A stretch of 64,000 nt of DNA from contig JABFXY010000131.1 of NCBI GenBank assembly GCA_013361525.1, positions 1-64,000 of the forward strand, in the 5' to 3' direction. Positions 45,760-54,967 of this stretch are shown in pieces. Origin of the DNA: Polyangiaceae bacterium. Its GTDB lineage: Bacteria; Myxococcota_A; Polyangia; Polyangiales; Polyangiaceae. A program made the translations under genes and the position numbers. How positions within the stretch are numbered: the first letter of the stretch is position 1; each line of letters opens with the position of its first letter. The notes below the pieces were generated by a model. The model did no database searches. It was not told where the DNA came from and was given only the letters and a program-made list of their open reading frames with translations.

Positions 45760-48234
45760 GTGGGGTCTCGCCTCGGACTGTTCGCGCTCGCTGGCTTCGT
45801 CGCCCTAGGCTGCGCCCCGGCCACGAACACGTCGGGTGCGCCGGCGGTGAACACGTCGTCGCCGAGCGACGCTGAAGCGATCGCGACCGCGACCGCTTCG
45901 ACCGAGCCTGCACCGGCGCCGCCGGTCGACGCGCTCGATCTCGCGACGGCAGTTCAACATTGGGAGAGTGACGCGCGCCTCGCAGCGGTGAAGCGAGAGC
46001 TCGATGCGGACAAGCCTCTGGCCGCGGCACGCGCTGCTCACGAGGCTCGCGTCGCGGCCGAAGCCGCAGGTGCGGCGGACGCGGATCGCGCGAAGCTCCT
46101 GTACTTCGAAGGGGTGCTCTACGCGAAGGCCGGCGTGCCCGACGCGGCGCTCGACGCATTCAAAACGTGCGCGAATCTCGAAGGCCCGTTGAAAGCGCAC
46201 GCGCTCTTGCGGGCGACCGAAGCGGCCGGCGCACTCGGCAAACACGACGCCGCCGTCGCGTTCGCGGCTCGCATCGACGAAAAGGCGATCACCCGCGCAC
46301 GCATCGATGCGGCTTCGATCGAGTCGCTCGCGCGCGCCGGCTCCGTCGCCGACGTGAAGGCCGCGGCGACGCGGCTCTTCGGCGATCCATCGTCGCGCAA
46401 GCCGGGGTGGGCGTCGCTCGCGCTTCGTGTAGCGAAGGCGTTGTCGAAGAAGCCGACCGCGGAGCACGCGCGCGCGGCGATCGAGATCGCGGATTGGATC
46501 CGTTTCGATTCGGCGCGAGGTCGAGGAGCGGGCGACGCGGACAAACTCACCGACGAGCTCGTCTCGAGGCTGCCGAGCGCAGAGCAGAAGCTCTACAAGA
46601 CGCCGGACACCGACACGCTCCTTCGACGGGGCCGGCGCCTCGCCGACATCGATCAGTCCAAACGCGCGCTCGCGATCCTCGACAAGATCGCGAAGAAGCG
46701 AGAGAAGCTCGACACGACGCAAGCGTGTGCCCTCTCGCTCGCGCGCGGGAAGGCGCTCGGCGGCGTGAAGCGAAAAGGCGAGGCATACGAAGAGCTCGCC
46801 GTCGCCGCTAAGACCTGCGCAGGCGACGATCTCGCGGAGGCGTTGATGGCGGCGGGGCGGGCCGCCGCGCGCTCCCACCTGAACGACGAAGCGATGCAGC
46901 ACTTCGCGCGCTTCGAGGCTGCGTTTCCGACCCATTTCAACGCCGATGATGCACGCCTGGAGGGCGCACGCGCGGCGCTCGACGGCGGCGACGCCGCCAA
47001 GTTCAAGTCGATGCTCGCTTCGATGCCCGACGATCACCCGAAGGGCGACAAGCTGGGTGACGCGCTGTTCGCGCTCGCGATCGAAGCGATGGAGCGCGGC
47101 GCGTGGTCGGAAGCACGCGGGCCACTCGAGCGCGGCGCACTCCTGTTCTCCGATTCGCTCGGAACGAAGAGCGAGCTGTCGAAAGAGCGCGTGTATCTGC
47201 GCGCCGGGCGGTTCACCTATTTCCTCGGGCGCACGATGGCCGAGCTCGGCGATGCGCGCGCGAGCGACAAGCTCTACACGGCAACGCTCGTCGAAGCGCC
47301 CCTCTCCTATTACGCGGCGCTCGCGGCCGCGCGGCTCGACGAAGCGAGCGCGGGCCGCTCCACGACGCTCCTCGCGGAGCTCCTGGCGAAGGGGCCTTCG
47401 TCACCCGTCGCCGCGCTCGCGGCATCGCGGGCGAAGGAGCCGCAGGTCGAGGCAGCGCTGCTCTTGACCGGGCTCGGCGATCCGCGCGGCGTCGGCGATG
47501 CGCTCGGCGCCCTCGGCGTCTACGACCACACGGCCGAGGCTGCCACCTATGCCTTCGGTGCGAAGCTCCTCGCGATGGCAGGTGATCCGCAGGCATCCCA
47601 CGCGCTGCTCCGAACCGCGCGCGAGCGCGACTACGGCACGGGAAGGTTCGACTGCGACACGCTCGCGTTCGAGCTCCCGCGCGGCGAGGCACGCGCGGTC
47701 TGGGAGCTCGCGTTCCCGCGGCTGTTCTCGAGCGAGGTCGCAGCCGCATCGGCGGAAAGCAACGTCCCCCAACCGCTGGTGTTCGCGTTGATGCGCGAAG
47801 AGTCGTCCTTTCTTCCGAAGGCGCTCTCGGTCTCGGACGCGCGCGGCCTCATGCAGCTCATCCCGCCGACGGGCCGAAGCACCGCGCGCAAGCTCGGTCT
47901 CAAGTATTCGGATGCGCTCCTCTACGATCCGGCAGCCAACGTGCGCATCGGGACGCGCTTCCTGGCAGGGCTTCGCCAGCGCTTCGGCGAAGCCCGCGCG
48001 CTCGCGATCGCCGGATACAACGCGGGGCCGGGAGCGCCGGACAGTTGGATCGAAGAGCGGCCCGCGTGGGACCTCGATCTGTGGGTGGAGCGAATTCCCT
48101 ACACCGAGACGCGCAACTACGTGAAGCGCGTCTGGTCGAGCTACTTCGTCTACCAGGTGCTCTACGAAGGCGGCGCGCTCGGCGAAATCACGACGGTGAG
48201 CTCCAAGGTGCCGGACAAGCGGAAGACGGGTTAA
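45760..48234 (+). CDS. Slt-type lytic transglycosylase with long helical N-terminal region, lipoprotein
   Basis: 824 residues from GTG 45760. The signal ends GFVALGCAP with a lipobox. About 600 residues of Ala-rich helices with TPR-like pairs resemble the doughnut-shaped superhelix of Slt70. The C-terminal SLT domain (about 660-790) has the catalytic Glu near residue 681 in MREESSF, then GLMQLIPPTG, AIAGYNAGPG, and TRNYVKRVW. It cleaves peptidoglycan between MurNAc and GlcNAc with 1,6-anhydro product, in the periplasm. It is not clearly linked to neighbours. Its 3' end is convergent with a small hypothetical gene. Confidence 0.92.
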   Translation: MGSRLGLFALAGFVALGCAPATNTSGAPAVNTSSPSDAEAIATATASTEPAPAPPVDALDLATAVQHWESDARLAAVKRELDADKPLAAARAAHEARVAAEAAGAADADRAKLLYFEGVLYAKAGVPDAALDAFKTCANLEGPLKAHALLRATEAAGALGKHDAAVAFAARIDEKAITRARIDAASIESLARAGSVADVKAAATRLFGDPSSRKPGWASLALRVAKALSKKPTAEHARAAIEIADWIRFDSARGRGAGDADKLTDELVSRLPSAEQKLYKTPDTDTLLRRGRRLADIDQSKRALAILDKIAKKREKLDTTQACALSLARGKALGGVKRKGEAYEELAVAAKTCAGDDLAEALMAAGRAAARSHLNDEAMQHFARFEAAFPTHFNADDARLEGARAALDGGDAAKFKSMLASMPDDHPKGDKLGDALFALAIEAMERGAWSEARGPLERGALLFSDSLGTKSELSKERVYLRAGRFTYFLGRTMAELGDARASDKLYTATLVEAPLSYYAALAAARLDEASAGRSTTLLAELLAKGPSSPVAALAASRAKEPQVEAALLLTGLGDPRGVGDALGALGVYDHTAEAATYAFGAKLLAMAGDPQASHALLRTARERDYGTGRFDCDTLAFELPRGEARAVWELAFPRLFSSEVAAASAESNVPQPLVFALMREESSFLPKALSVSDARGLMQLIPPTGRSTARKLGLKYSDALLYDPAANVRIGTRFLAGLRQRFGEARALAIAGYNAGPGAPDSWIEERPAWDLDLWVERIPYTETRNYVKRVWSSYFVYQVLYEGGALGEITTVSSKVPDKRKTG

Positions 48235-48264
48235 CGGAGCGACGTCCAGTGGGCGCAGCCCCGG

Positions 48265-48672
48265 TCACGCCGATCGCTCTTTCGACTCCTCCACCGCCAC
48301 CAGCTCTTCGGTGTCGCGCGTGCGAAGCGACGAGTGGCGCGTCTCCTCGGCTGCATCGGCGAGGGCGGCGCTGAGCCGCGCCGGGCTGTTCGCCCGTTTC
48401 CCGTCGAGGAGGAGCGCCGCGCGAAGGCGAACATCCCGCCAGTCCCGCTCCCACGACTCGACCTCGGAGACGCCGTCGCGCTCGGTGGTCGCGAGGCTGC
48501 GACACGCCTGCGCCAGGTGCCTCGCTTCGCGGGCAGCCCTGATATCGAGCACCGTGAGCACCTTCTCGTGGCGTAACGCCCAGCGATCGAGCAGCGTCGC
48601 CAGCCCAGCCGGATGGAGTCGCTGCATCTGTTCGGAGCTCTTCACGCGGACCATCCCCTCTGCCCCCTGCAC
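48265..48672 (-). CDS. Hypothetical protein, about 130 residues
   Basis: 135 residues if GTG/ATG 48672 is used; ATG 48654 gives 129. Third-position GC bias is strong and charged residues are balanced, so I take it as real. It has an N-terminal basic stretch (MVRVKSSEQMQRLHPAGLATL) and a central helix (DRWALRHEKVLTVLDIRAAREARHLAQAC) with no membrane segment or signal. No family is recognised. It is convergent with the transglycosylase gene and divergent from the Ser/Thr kinase, with 238 bp of unassigned DNA between the starts. Confidence 0.5.
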   Translation of the reverse strand: MQGAEGMVRVKSSEQMQRLHPAGLATLLDRWALRHEKVLTVLDIRAAREARHLAQACRSLATTERDGVSEVESWERDWRDVRLRAALLLDGKRANSPARLSAALADAAEETRHSSLRTRDTEELVAVEESKERSA

Positions 48673-48910
48673 GAGCGGCGCAGTCGGAAAGCAGACGGTG
48701 TGCCGCGCACCCGGGCAGTAACAATCAGATCGCGATAGCCCGGATCTGACGCGAATCAGCGGGCACGACGCTGAAATCCCCCGCGTCGATCTGCCCCGGC
48801 ATGTTCCAGCCCGCCACGGCGAAGAGGCAGGCCCCCTCGGGCGTTCCTCGGATCCCTGGCAAGGCCTTACGCGAACCAGGCGAAACCTATATCGTCCTGG
48901 CTTCCACGCG

Positions 48911-50296
48911 ATGGATCAGATGTCCGCGGCACAACAGCTGGTCGGCGCCGTCTTCAACGGACGCTGGAGGCTCGCGCGTCTCATCGGCGAAGGCGGAATG
49001 GGCGCCGTATACGAGGCGCATGGCACCCGGAACGAGGGCACGCGTGCCATCAAGGTGCTCCACCCCGAGTTCATCGCGGAGGACCAGATCCTCTCGCGTT
49101 TCATGGCCGAAGCGCAGGCCGTGCGGCAGCTCCAGCACCCGAACATCGCGCAGATCTACGACCAGGGTCGGGCCGAGGACGGCACGCCGTACCTGATCAT
49201 GGAGCTGCTGCAGGGGGCGCCGCTCTCGAGCTTCATGCACCCGGGCCGGCCGCTCGCGTCCGCGCAAGCGGCGGGCATCCTCCTCGGTGTGCTCCAAGCG
49301 CTGACGGTTGCGCACAGCCGCGGCGTCGTGCACCGCGATCTCAAGCCCGACAACTTGTTCCTCGTGCCCGACGGCCGAGGCAACCACGTAGTCAAGGTGC
49401 TCGACTTCGGCATCGCCAAGGTGATGGACGTCGCCGGCGGGATGGGCTCGAAAACCAAGACGGGCGTCCTGCTCGGAACGCCGGGGTACATGAGCCCCGA
49501 GCAGATCAAGAACTCGAAGGCGGTCGACCCGCGATCCGACCTCTGGTCGTGTGCGGTCATCTTCTACGAGATGATGACCGGCCGCGAAGCGTTCCCGGCG
49601 GAGAACGAGTTCACCCGCCTCACGCTCGTCCTCACGCAGGAGATCAAGCCGATCGGCGAGGTCGCGCCCCAGCTCTCCGCGTGGGGGAGCTTCTTCAAAC
49701 GCGCGCTCTCGAAGGACGCGGCGGGACGGTTTCAATCGGCACAGGAGATGGCGCAAGCCGTCGCTGCGATGATGTCCGGCTCGCAGAGCGCGCAGGGTCG
49801 CGACGGCGGCACGGTCGCGCTCAACGTGCCGTCGCAGCCGAACCCGCACACGCAAAACTCACCGGCCGCGCAGCGTCACCCGGCGCCGATGTCCACGGCG
49901 GTGGCGCAACAATCCGCCGCGCCGTATTCGGCACAACAACATTCTGCTGCCTCTTTCGCGCAGCCAGCTTCGCTTCACGCGCAGTACTCGATGGGGCCGG
50001 CGATGAACGCCACACCTCATCAAGGCCGCGCGAGCGCTCCACCGCCGCAGAGCTACGTCTCGGCAGGATCGATCCCGCCGCCGTCCGCGTTGCCCGCGCC
50101 GGTCCCGAACCAAAACCCTGCGACGCAGTTCAGCCAGCAACGTCCGCCGGGCGTTCCGACGATGGCCGCGGGAATGCGAAGCCCCGCGGTCGAGGTGCTC
50201 ACGCCGCCCCCTGTGGGTGTCCCGTGGTGGGTCGTCGGTGCAGTCGGCGGCGCGTGTTTCATTCTCGGGTTCATCGCTGGCTTCGTCGCCAGCTGA
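48911..50296 (+). CDS. Eukaryote-like Ser/Thr protein kinase with Pro/Gln-rich linker and C-terminal anchor
   Basis: 461 residues. The kinase domain spans about 15-290: the glycine loop is GEGGMGAVYEA, Lys in AIKVLHPEF, the catalytic loop HRDLKPDN with Asp near 143, DFGIAKVMD with Asp near 165, and GTPGYMSPEQ in the activation segment. All catalytic residues are present. Residues 290-435 are Ala/Pro/Gln/Ser-rich and probably disordered. A C-terminal helix (WWVVGAVGGACFILGFIAGFVA) anchors it, with almost nothing outside, so there is no extracellular sensor domain. A hairpin follows the stop. Confidence 0.92.
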   Translation: MDQMSAAQQLVGAVFNGRWRLARLIGEGGMGAVYEAHGTRNEGTRAIKVLHPEFIAEDQILSRFMAEAQAVRQLQHPNIAQIYDQGRAEDGTPYLIMELLQGAPLSSFMHPGRPLASAQAAGILLGVLQALTVAHSRGVVHRDLKPDNLFLVPDGRGNHVVKVLDFGIAKVMDVAGGMGSKTKTGVLLGTPGYMSPEQIKNSKAVDPRSDLWSCAVIFYEMMTGREAFPAENEFTRLTLVLTQEIKPIGEVAPQLSAWGSFFKRALSKDAAGRFQSAQEMAQAVAAMMSGSQSAQGRDGGTVALNVPSQPNPHTQNSPAAQRHPAPMSTAVAQQSAAPYSAQQHSAASFAQPASLHAQYSMGPAMNATPHQGRASAPPPQSYVSAGSIPPPSALPAPVPNQNPATQFSQQRPPGVPTMAAGMRSPAVEVLTPPPVGVPWWVVGAVGGACFILGFIAGFVAS

Positions 50297-50312
50297 GCGT
50301 GTACAGCGGACC

Positions 50313-50335
50313 TCTCTCTCGCGATCCGAGAGAGA
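50313..50335 (+). terminator. Hairpin after the Ser/Thr kinase gene
   Basis: TCTCTCTCG (50313-50321) pairs perfectly with CGAGAGAGA (50327-50335) across CGATC. It lies 17 nt after the kinase stop and 19 nt before the next start. There is no T-run, so it could be an mRNA-stabilising or attenuating hairpin instead of a terminator. Confidence 0.4.
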
Positions 50336-50354
50336 AGATGGTTGAGTAGGAACG

Positions 50355-50897
50355 ATGAGCGACTTGAACGCGCGCTGTCTCGATGCCTTTCCCAAATGGC
50401 TCACGAACCTGCCGAAAGACGCGACGGACTTGGCCGCGCTGCTCGATGACGGCGACGTGCCCGCCGCGACGCGCAGACACATCGCCTCCGCGCTGAACTA
50501 CCTCTTCAAGTCCTTGGATCTGATCCCGGACGGCATCGAGGACCTCGGCTTCCTCGACGACGCGTTCGTCCTGCGCGTCGCGGCTCGCCTCGCGAGCCAG
50601 AAAGACGGGCAAGAGATCGGCAATGGTCTCGTCGCGCGCATCGCCGAAGGCAACGCGCTGATCGAAGAGCTGCTCGGCGCCGATTACGGCAGGCTCGAGC
50701 GCTACGTGGAAAACCTCGTCCACGGCGCGGCGCGCGGCCGCACCACCGACGAGATCGTGGACGACGCGGAGACGCGCTCGGCCTTCATCGGCGAGCTCGA
50801 CGCTTGGGCGGCGAGCTATCAGCCGCCGAGCTTCACCCGGGATGAAAAGAACATCGTGAAGCTCACGTCGTTCTTGTCCGCCAAGCTACCGGCGTAA
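50355..50897 (+). CDS. YkvA-family (DUF1232) protein
   Basis: 180 residues. The DUF1232 core is at about 40-80: ATRRHIASALNYLFKSLDLIPDGIEDLGFLDDAFVLRVA, with the conserved D(L)IPD...LG.LDDA pattern. The rest is helical and acidic. Family members are small membrane-associated proteins of unknown function; here the hydrophobic segment is weak. It sits 58 bp after the Ser/Thr kinase gene in the same direction and may share its transcript. It is convergent with the lipoprotein gene at 50908, only 10 bp away. Confidence 0.82.
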   Translation: MSDLNARCLDAFPKWLTNLPKDATDLAALLDDGDVPAATRRHIASALNYLFKSLDLIPDGIEDLGFLDDAFVLRVAARLASQKDGQEIGNGLVARIAEGNALIEELLGADYGRLERYVENLVHGAARGRTTDEIVDDAETRSAFIGELDAWAASYQPPSFTRDEKNIVKLTSFLSAKLPA

Positions 50898-50907
50898 ACC
50901 GCACGCG

Positions 50908-51708
50908 TCAGCGCGACGTCTTCGCGCTGCCGGGGGGCCTTACGACGTCCTGCCTCAGGCGGCGTATCTGAGCCCCCTGCATCGTTCCGACGGTGACGAC
51001 GATCCGACTGCCGCCCGGAACGACGACCACGGAGAGCGGCTCCGTTTCGGAGCCGTTGCCCTTGATCCACGCGCTCTCGAAGAGGCGATGAGCCTGGCCG
51101 TGTTTGATGAGCTCGAGGCGGTGGCCGTCCCACGTGATGCGTCCACCGATCGCCTCGACAAACGACGGCGACTTCGGGTCGAGCGAGGCTTTCGGGAGCG
51201 GCTCCAACGGCACGGGGTCGTCCGGCACCGAGCGCGTCCTCAACGCTTTGTCGAGGAGGATGGGCCCGGATTCAACGCAGGCTTCGGTCTCGCACACGGG
51301 CACGGTGACCTGCGTATGGTCGTCGTCGAACACGAGGGCGAGACGTTCGAGGTGATCCTCCTCGTCGAACGAGGCCGTCAGCATCACCAGCGTGTTCGTC
51401 GACGGGTCCCACACGACGCGCGCTCCTCGAACGTCGAACCGCTCCGGCATGAGCGCTCGGGCCGTCCGCTGAGCCGCATCGAGAGGTGGGCCGGGGTGCT
51501 CGGGCGAGAGCATACCGAGGAGCGGGAGCAGGCCTTCCGCGGGAGCGGCATCCGCGAACTCGGTAGCGGAAGCGGAGGCGGATGACGTCTGCGCCGCCGA
51601 TTGATTCGACGTCGAACGATTCGACGTCGAACCATCCACCACCGCGGCAGCACATCCCACGCTCACGACCGATGCCAGGAGCGGTGCCGCGAAGACGAGC
51701 CCGAGCAA
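50908..51708 (-). CDS. Lipoprotein of unknown function
   Basis: 266 residues from TTG 51708. This is the first start-type codon before the signal LLGLVFAAPLLASVVSVGCAAAV, whose lipobox is SVGC. The frame is open further upstream but reads the 3' end of the preceding gene out of frame. A Ser/Ala-rich linker of about 35 residues precedes a domain with beta-strands (RFDVRGARVVWDPSTNTLVMLTASF, LALVFDDDHTQVTVPVCETEAC). No family match. It lies 10 bp after the stop of the DUF1508 lipoprotein, so an operon is likely. Confidence 0.68.
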   Translation of the reverse strand: MLGLVFAAPLLASVVSVGCAAAVVDGSTSNRSTSNQSAAQTSSASASATEFADAAPAEGLLPLLGMLSPEHPGPPLDAAQRTARALMPERFDVRGARVVWDPSTNTLVMLTASFDEEDHLERLALVFDDDHTQVTVPVCETEACVESGPILLDKALRTRSVPDDPVPLEPLPKASLDPKSPSFVEAIGGRITWDGHRLELIKHGQAHRLFESAWIKGNGSETEPLSVVVVPGGSRIVVTVGTMQGAQIRRLRQDVVRPPGSAKTSR

Positions 51709-51718
51709 GGAGATCGGC

Positions 51719-52954
51719 TCAGGTCCAGATCGCGAGCGTCCGCACGCCGACGAGGTTTCCGTCGGGGCTTCGGCCGACGATGAAGATCGAGACCGCCGTG
51801 CCTTCGACATTGCCGTCGGACCCGTTGGCGCCGAAGTAGTAGACGCCAACGCCGTCGAGGTTCGCTTCGAGGACCTGCTCAAGGTCGCGCATCTTCACAC
51901 AGAGCTCGGCGGCGACCGGATCCTCCGGGTCGGCGCAGTTGTGCTCCGCGTCTTTCCACTCCTGCCAGGAGCTCGTCATCGAGACCAGATCCGCCAGCGG
52001 CTTGTCGGCGTCGGGATCCGCGTCGACCACCGAGGCAAACGCCTCTCGAACGACGCTCTCGTCGATCTCCGCGCCCGCGGCGAGCTCGGCGCTCACGAAG
52101 GTGAAGGGATAGTCGGACTCGCTCATGTACGTCAGACCGGTCGCGGCGCGCTCGATCTCCGCGCGGATGTCGGTGTCGCTGGGCTCGTCGGCATTGGTCA
52201 GCTCGCGAAGGATCTCGCGCACGCGCGCCGCCGCCTCGAAAACGCCCGACTTGCTCGCGTACATCTCACCGCGACCGATGATCTTCCCGTTGCTCGCGCG
52301 GATACGGAACGTGTGCTGCCCGTCCGCTCCCTCGAAGACCTCGAAGCGCGAGGCGTCGATGCCATTCGTCTTGACCGAGTCGATACCGCCCTGCGCGCCG
52401 CTCTTCGACGTGTAGCCCTGCGACTGCACCACGATGCGGCCGTTGCCGGCGCGAAGGCGGAAGTACGTCTTCTTGTCTGCGCCCACGAACGTCTCGAAGC
52501 GCGGGCCATCTTCCTCGACGGCGGCGCTCGTCGGGTTGCGAAGCACCTCCATCACCGTCTTCACGGCGCGTTCGGCGTTCGCTTGCGTCGTGTACGTCTC
52601 GCTCGAGCCGATGACCTGGCCGTTGCCCGCGAGGAGGTTGAAATAGAACTCGCCGCCGTCGGTGCTCAGCACCTCGTACCGAGCCTCGATGACGCCGTTC
52701 TTCTTCACCGACGTCATGCCGTTCTTCGCGCCGGAGAGGCTCGTGTACGCCTCGGAGGCGAGGACGCGCTCGCCGTTCTTCGCGAGCAGCTGGAAGTAGT
52801 GCGAGCCGTCTTCGCCGACGAAGGTCTCGAAGCGACCCGTCGACGCGGTCGCGTCCTGCTCGTCGGAGGTCTCGTCGGATTCGACACATCCTGCGGCGAC
52901 GACGGGGATCGACAGGAGGAGTGCTGCGGCCCAGGCTCGTGCGAAGCGCATCAT
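51719..52954 (-). CDS. Lipoprotein with four DUF1508 (YegP-like) units and a nuclease A inhibitor-like domain
   Basis: 411 residues. The signal WAAALLLSIPVVAAGC has a good lipobox. Four units of about 48-60 residues follow: FETFVGEDGSHYFQLLAKNG (about 42), YEVLSTDGGEFYFNLLAGNG (about 93), FETFVGADKKTYFRLRAGNG (about 153) and FEVFEGADGQHTFRIRASNG (about 205). Each ends with a YTS...GA..G helix, as in DUF1508/YegP. From about 260 the sequence resembles NuiA-type nuclease inhibitors: AATGLTYMSESDYPFTFVSAEL, with a C-terminal GVRTLAIWT strand. The combination on a lipid anchor is unusual. It might bind or block an extracytoplasmic nuclease; this is inference only. Confidence 0.82.
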   Translation of the reverse strand: MMRFARAWAAALLLSIPVVAAGCVESDETSDEQDATASTGRFETFVGEDGSHYFQLLAKNGERVLASEAYTSLSGAKNGMTSVKKNGVIEARYEVLSTDGGEFYFNLLAGNGQVIGSSETYTTQANAERAVKTVMEVLRNPTSAAVEEDGPRFETFVGADKKTYFRLRAGNGRIVVQSQGYTSKSGAQGGIDSVKTNGIDASRFEVFEGADGQHTFRIRASNGKIIGRGEMYASKSGVFEAAARVREILRELTNADEPSDTDIRAEIERAATGLTYMSESDYPFTFVSAELAAGAEIDESVVREAFASVVDADPDADKPLADLVSMTSSWQEWKDAEHNCADPEDPVAAELCVKMRDLEQVLEANLDGVGVYYFGANGSDGNVEGTAVSIFIVGRSPDGNLVGVRTLAIWT

Positions 52955-53155
52955 GGTGCCCGCCGCTCGAGCAAGGCATGGGCCACGCGATCCGACCTCG
53001 GAACCCCGCGAAACATGTGGTTTCTAGCTGAGCTTGACGTGGATCACATGTCCTCCACCTGGATCGCCCTCACGTGGCGACACCGTGACGGGAGGTGGGC
53101 CAACACTCCCGCGCACGGAATGCGTCGTGAAGGTTTGTCGCTAGGATCACCGCCG

Positions 53156-54241
53156 TTGGTCGTGTCGATAGAGCGCAGCTCACGACGAGCTCGGCGGTTC
53201 CGCGGTATCGCGGCGGCCGCGCTGCTCGCGTGTGTCGCGGTGCCGGCGTGTGACGACGAGCCCGATCCGATCGATCCCGGCGACGACGACCCGTTCGTGC
53301 TCGCAGAGACGTTTCCGCTCGACGCGCCAGGGCGCGCCTTCGCGATCGTCGAAGATGCGCCACCAATCGCCCTCGTCGCGAGCGAGTTCCACAGCGACAT
53401 CGCCGGCATTTCGTTGAAACCGGGCTCGCTCGCCAGCTTGTTCGAGCTCGAAGCGCCGAAAGGGCCGCGCGCGATCTGCGCTTCGTCGAGGGACGTGTTG
53501 GTCGCGGGGACGAGCAGCGCGAGCGTCGTCCGCTACGAGCTCGAAGACGGCGACCTCGTCGAGCGAGAAACGGTGGAGGTCGACGGTCCGCCGACGGCCG
53601 TTGCCTGTGCCGACGCGGACGGCGACGGCGTGACCGACTTCGCGGCCGCGGTGGGGTTCGAGGAGGAGGCCACGATCATTCCGTTCGGCTCCGGGTCGCT
53701 CGCTCCGGGTGATGGGGTGCCTTTTGCGAGCGCCTCGAGCCTGCGCTTCGCGGACGTGGACGACGACGGGGACCTCGATCTCGTCGCGCTCGCGACGGCA
53801 CAAACGTCACTCGCAATCGTCGTTCGCGAGGGCGCCGGTTATGGGGAGTCGACGACCCTCGACCTACCCTGCGAAGCGCCGCGCGCGACCGCGGCGATGG
53901 GAAGCGCCACCATCGCCGTCGCCTGTGACGGGGAGATCCTCCTCGTCGAAAACCCCATCTCCGACGCGCCCACGGTGACGTCGATCGAAGCGCAGCCGGC
54001 TCTTTATGACGTGGTCGCGGACGACTTCGACGGAGACGGGAATCTCGATCTCGCGGCGGTCGGGATCATCGAGCACGAGCTCGAAGTATGGATGGGGCCG
54101 ACAGCCCAGTTGCAGCATTACGAATACCCGGTAGCGCGGGGCCCGATCGCGCTCGCCATTTCACGATCCCAGAGCAATGAGGATTCCGCCCTGATTGTGC
54201 TCTCCTTCGAGCAAGCTCGGCTTTCCGTGTTCGAGCATTGA
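53156..54241 (+). CDS. FG-GAP/VCBS-type repeat lipoprotein
   Basis: About 361 residues from TTG 53156 (AGGA 9 nt upstream); GTG 53162 and ATG 53120 are alternatives. The signal is FRGIAAAALLACVAVPACDDE. The mature chain contains integrin-like FG-GAP/VCBS calcium motifs: ADADGDGVTDFAAAVG, ADVDDDGDLDLVALAT and DDFDGDGNLDLAAVG, spaced as blades of a beta-propeller. It is probably surface-exposed and calcium-binding. The frame open further upstream to 51941 is antisense to the DUF1508 gene and is not coding. Confidence 0.8.
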   Translation: MVVSIERSSRRARRFRGIAAAALLACVAVPACDDEPDPIDPGDDDPFVLAETFPLDAPGRAFAIVEDAPPIALVASEFHSDIAGISLKPGSLASLFELEAPKGPRAICASSRDVLVAGTSSASVVRYELEDGDLVERETVEVDGPPTAVACADADGDGVTDFAAAVGFEEEATIIPFGSGSLAPGDGVPFASASSLRFADVDDDGDLDLVALATAQTSLAIVVREGAGYGESTTLDLPCEAPRATAAMGSATIAVACDGEILLVENPISDAPTVTSIEAQPALYDVVADDFDGDGNLDLAAVGIIEHELEVWMGPTAQLQHYEYPVARGPIALAISRSQSNEDSALIVLSFEQARLSVFEH

Positions 54242-54287
54242 AATGTTGTGAGGGCCCGACGAGAGCCTCGGTGCTAACATCGCGCGC

Positions 54288-54932
54288 ATGCTTAAAAAGG
54301 TCGCGTGGCTCTCCTTGGCCGCCGTGTTCGCGCTCGCCTGCGGCGACGACGGAACGACGGGCGGCTCCGGTCCCGGCGGCGGCTCCGAAGGTGGCACCGC
54401 ACAAGGCGGCGACGGTGGTGCGGCGTCCACGGGCGGACAAGCTCCGGGTGGCCAGGCGCCAGGTGGCAGCGACCAGGGCGGCATGCAAGCCGGCATGATC
54501 CCCGACCCCGGTCCGCAAATGGACGGCGAGTGGGTCGACGTCGAGCCCAACGACACGCCCTCGCAAGCCGTGCCGATGGGCACGTTGACGGGCCCGATCT
54601 GGGCAGGCTTCATGGAGCCCTACACCGCAATCAACCCCGAGGACGACGTCGACTACTTCGTCTTCAAGACGGGTGGCGACGTGTCCGGCGTCTACATGGC
54701 GCTCTGCTGGGGCTTCCCGGGGAACCTCCTCGACATGAACCTCTACGAGGTCGTCGACCAGCACCAAGGTGATCTCGTGAAGACCGCGGCCGCGACGACG
54801 GACGGTTGCGAGACGCTCATCGATGTCGGCACCGGCGCCGCGGACCTGACGCCGAATACGACGTACCTGTTGGAGGTCGCGGCAGCGCCAGGATTGGTGC
54901 TAGGCGGCGACGAAGGATTGTACGGGGCCTGA
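54288..54932 (+). CDS. Lipoprotein with Gly-rich linker and pre-peptidase C-terminal (PPC)-like domain
   Basis: 214 residues. MLKKVAWLSLAAVFALAC is a clear lipoprotein signal. A 50-residue Gly/Gln/Ser linker follows. The domain VDVEPNDTPSQAVPM...GTLTGP, DDVDYFVFKTG and LYEVVDQ...YLLEVAA matches the PPC beta-sandwich found after secreted proteases and in surface proteins. It contains two cysteines that may pair. It begins 46 bp after the FG-GAP lipoprotein, same direction. The binding target is unknown. Confidence 0.8.
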   Translation: MLKKVAWLSLAAVFALACGDDGTTGGSGPGGGSEGGTAQGGDGGAASTGGQAPGGQAPGGSDQGGMQAGMIPDPGPQMDGEWVDVEPNDTPSQAVPMGTLTGPIWAGFMEPYTAINPEDDVDYFVFKTGGDVSGVYMALCWGFPGNLLDMNLYEVVDQHQGDLVKTAAATTDGCETLIDVGTGAADLTPNTTYLLEVAAAPGLVLGGDEGLYGA

Positions 54933-54967
54933 TGACCCTGGGCCGTCCGGTCGGACGGCAAAACGAA

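Noticed and set aside
53013..53053. ACATGTG ... CACATGT inverted repeat upstream of the FG-GAP lipoprotein
   Set aside because: The arms are only 7 bp and widely spaced, with no link to a regulator. Chance occurrence is likely.
51941..53155. Rightward frame extending the FG-GAP lipoprotein gene 400 codons upstream
   Set aside because: It is antisense to the DUF1508 lipoprotein, Arg/Leu-rich and without motifs. The signal peptide starts near 53160.
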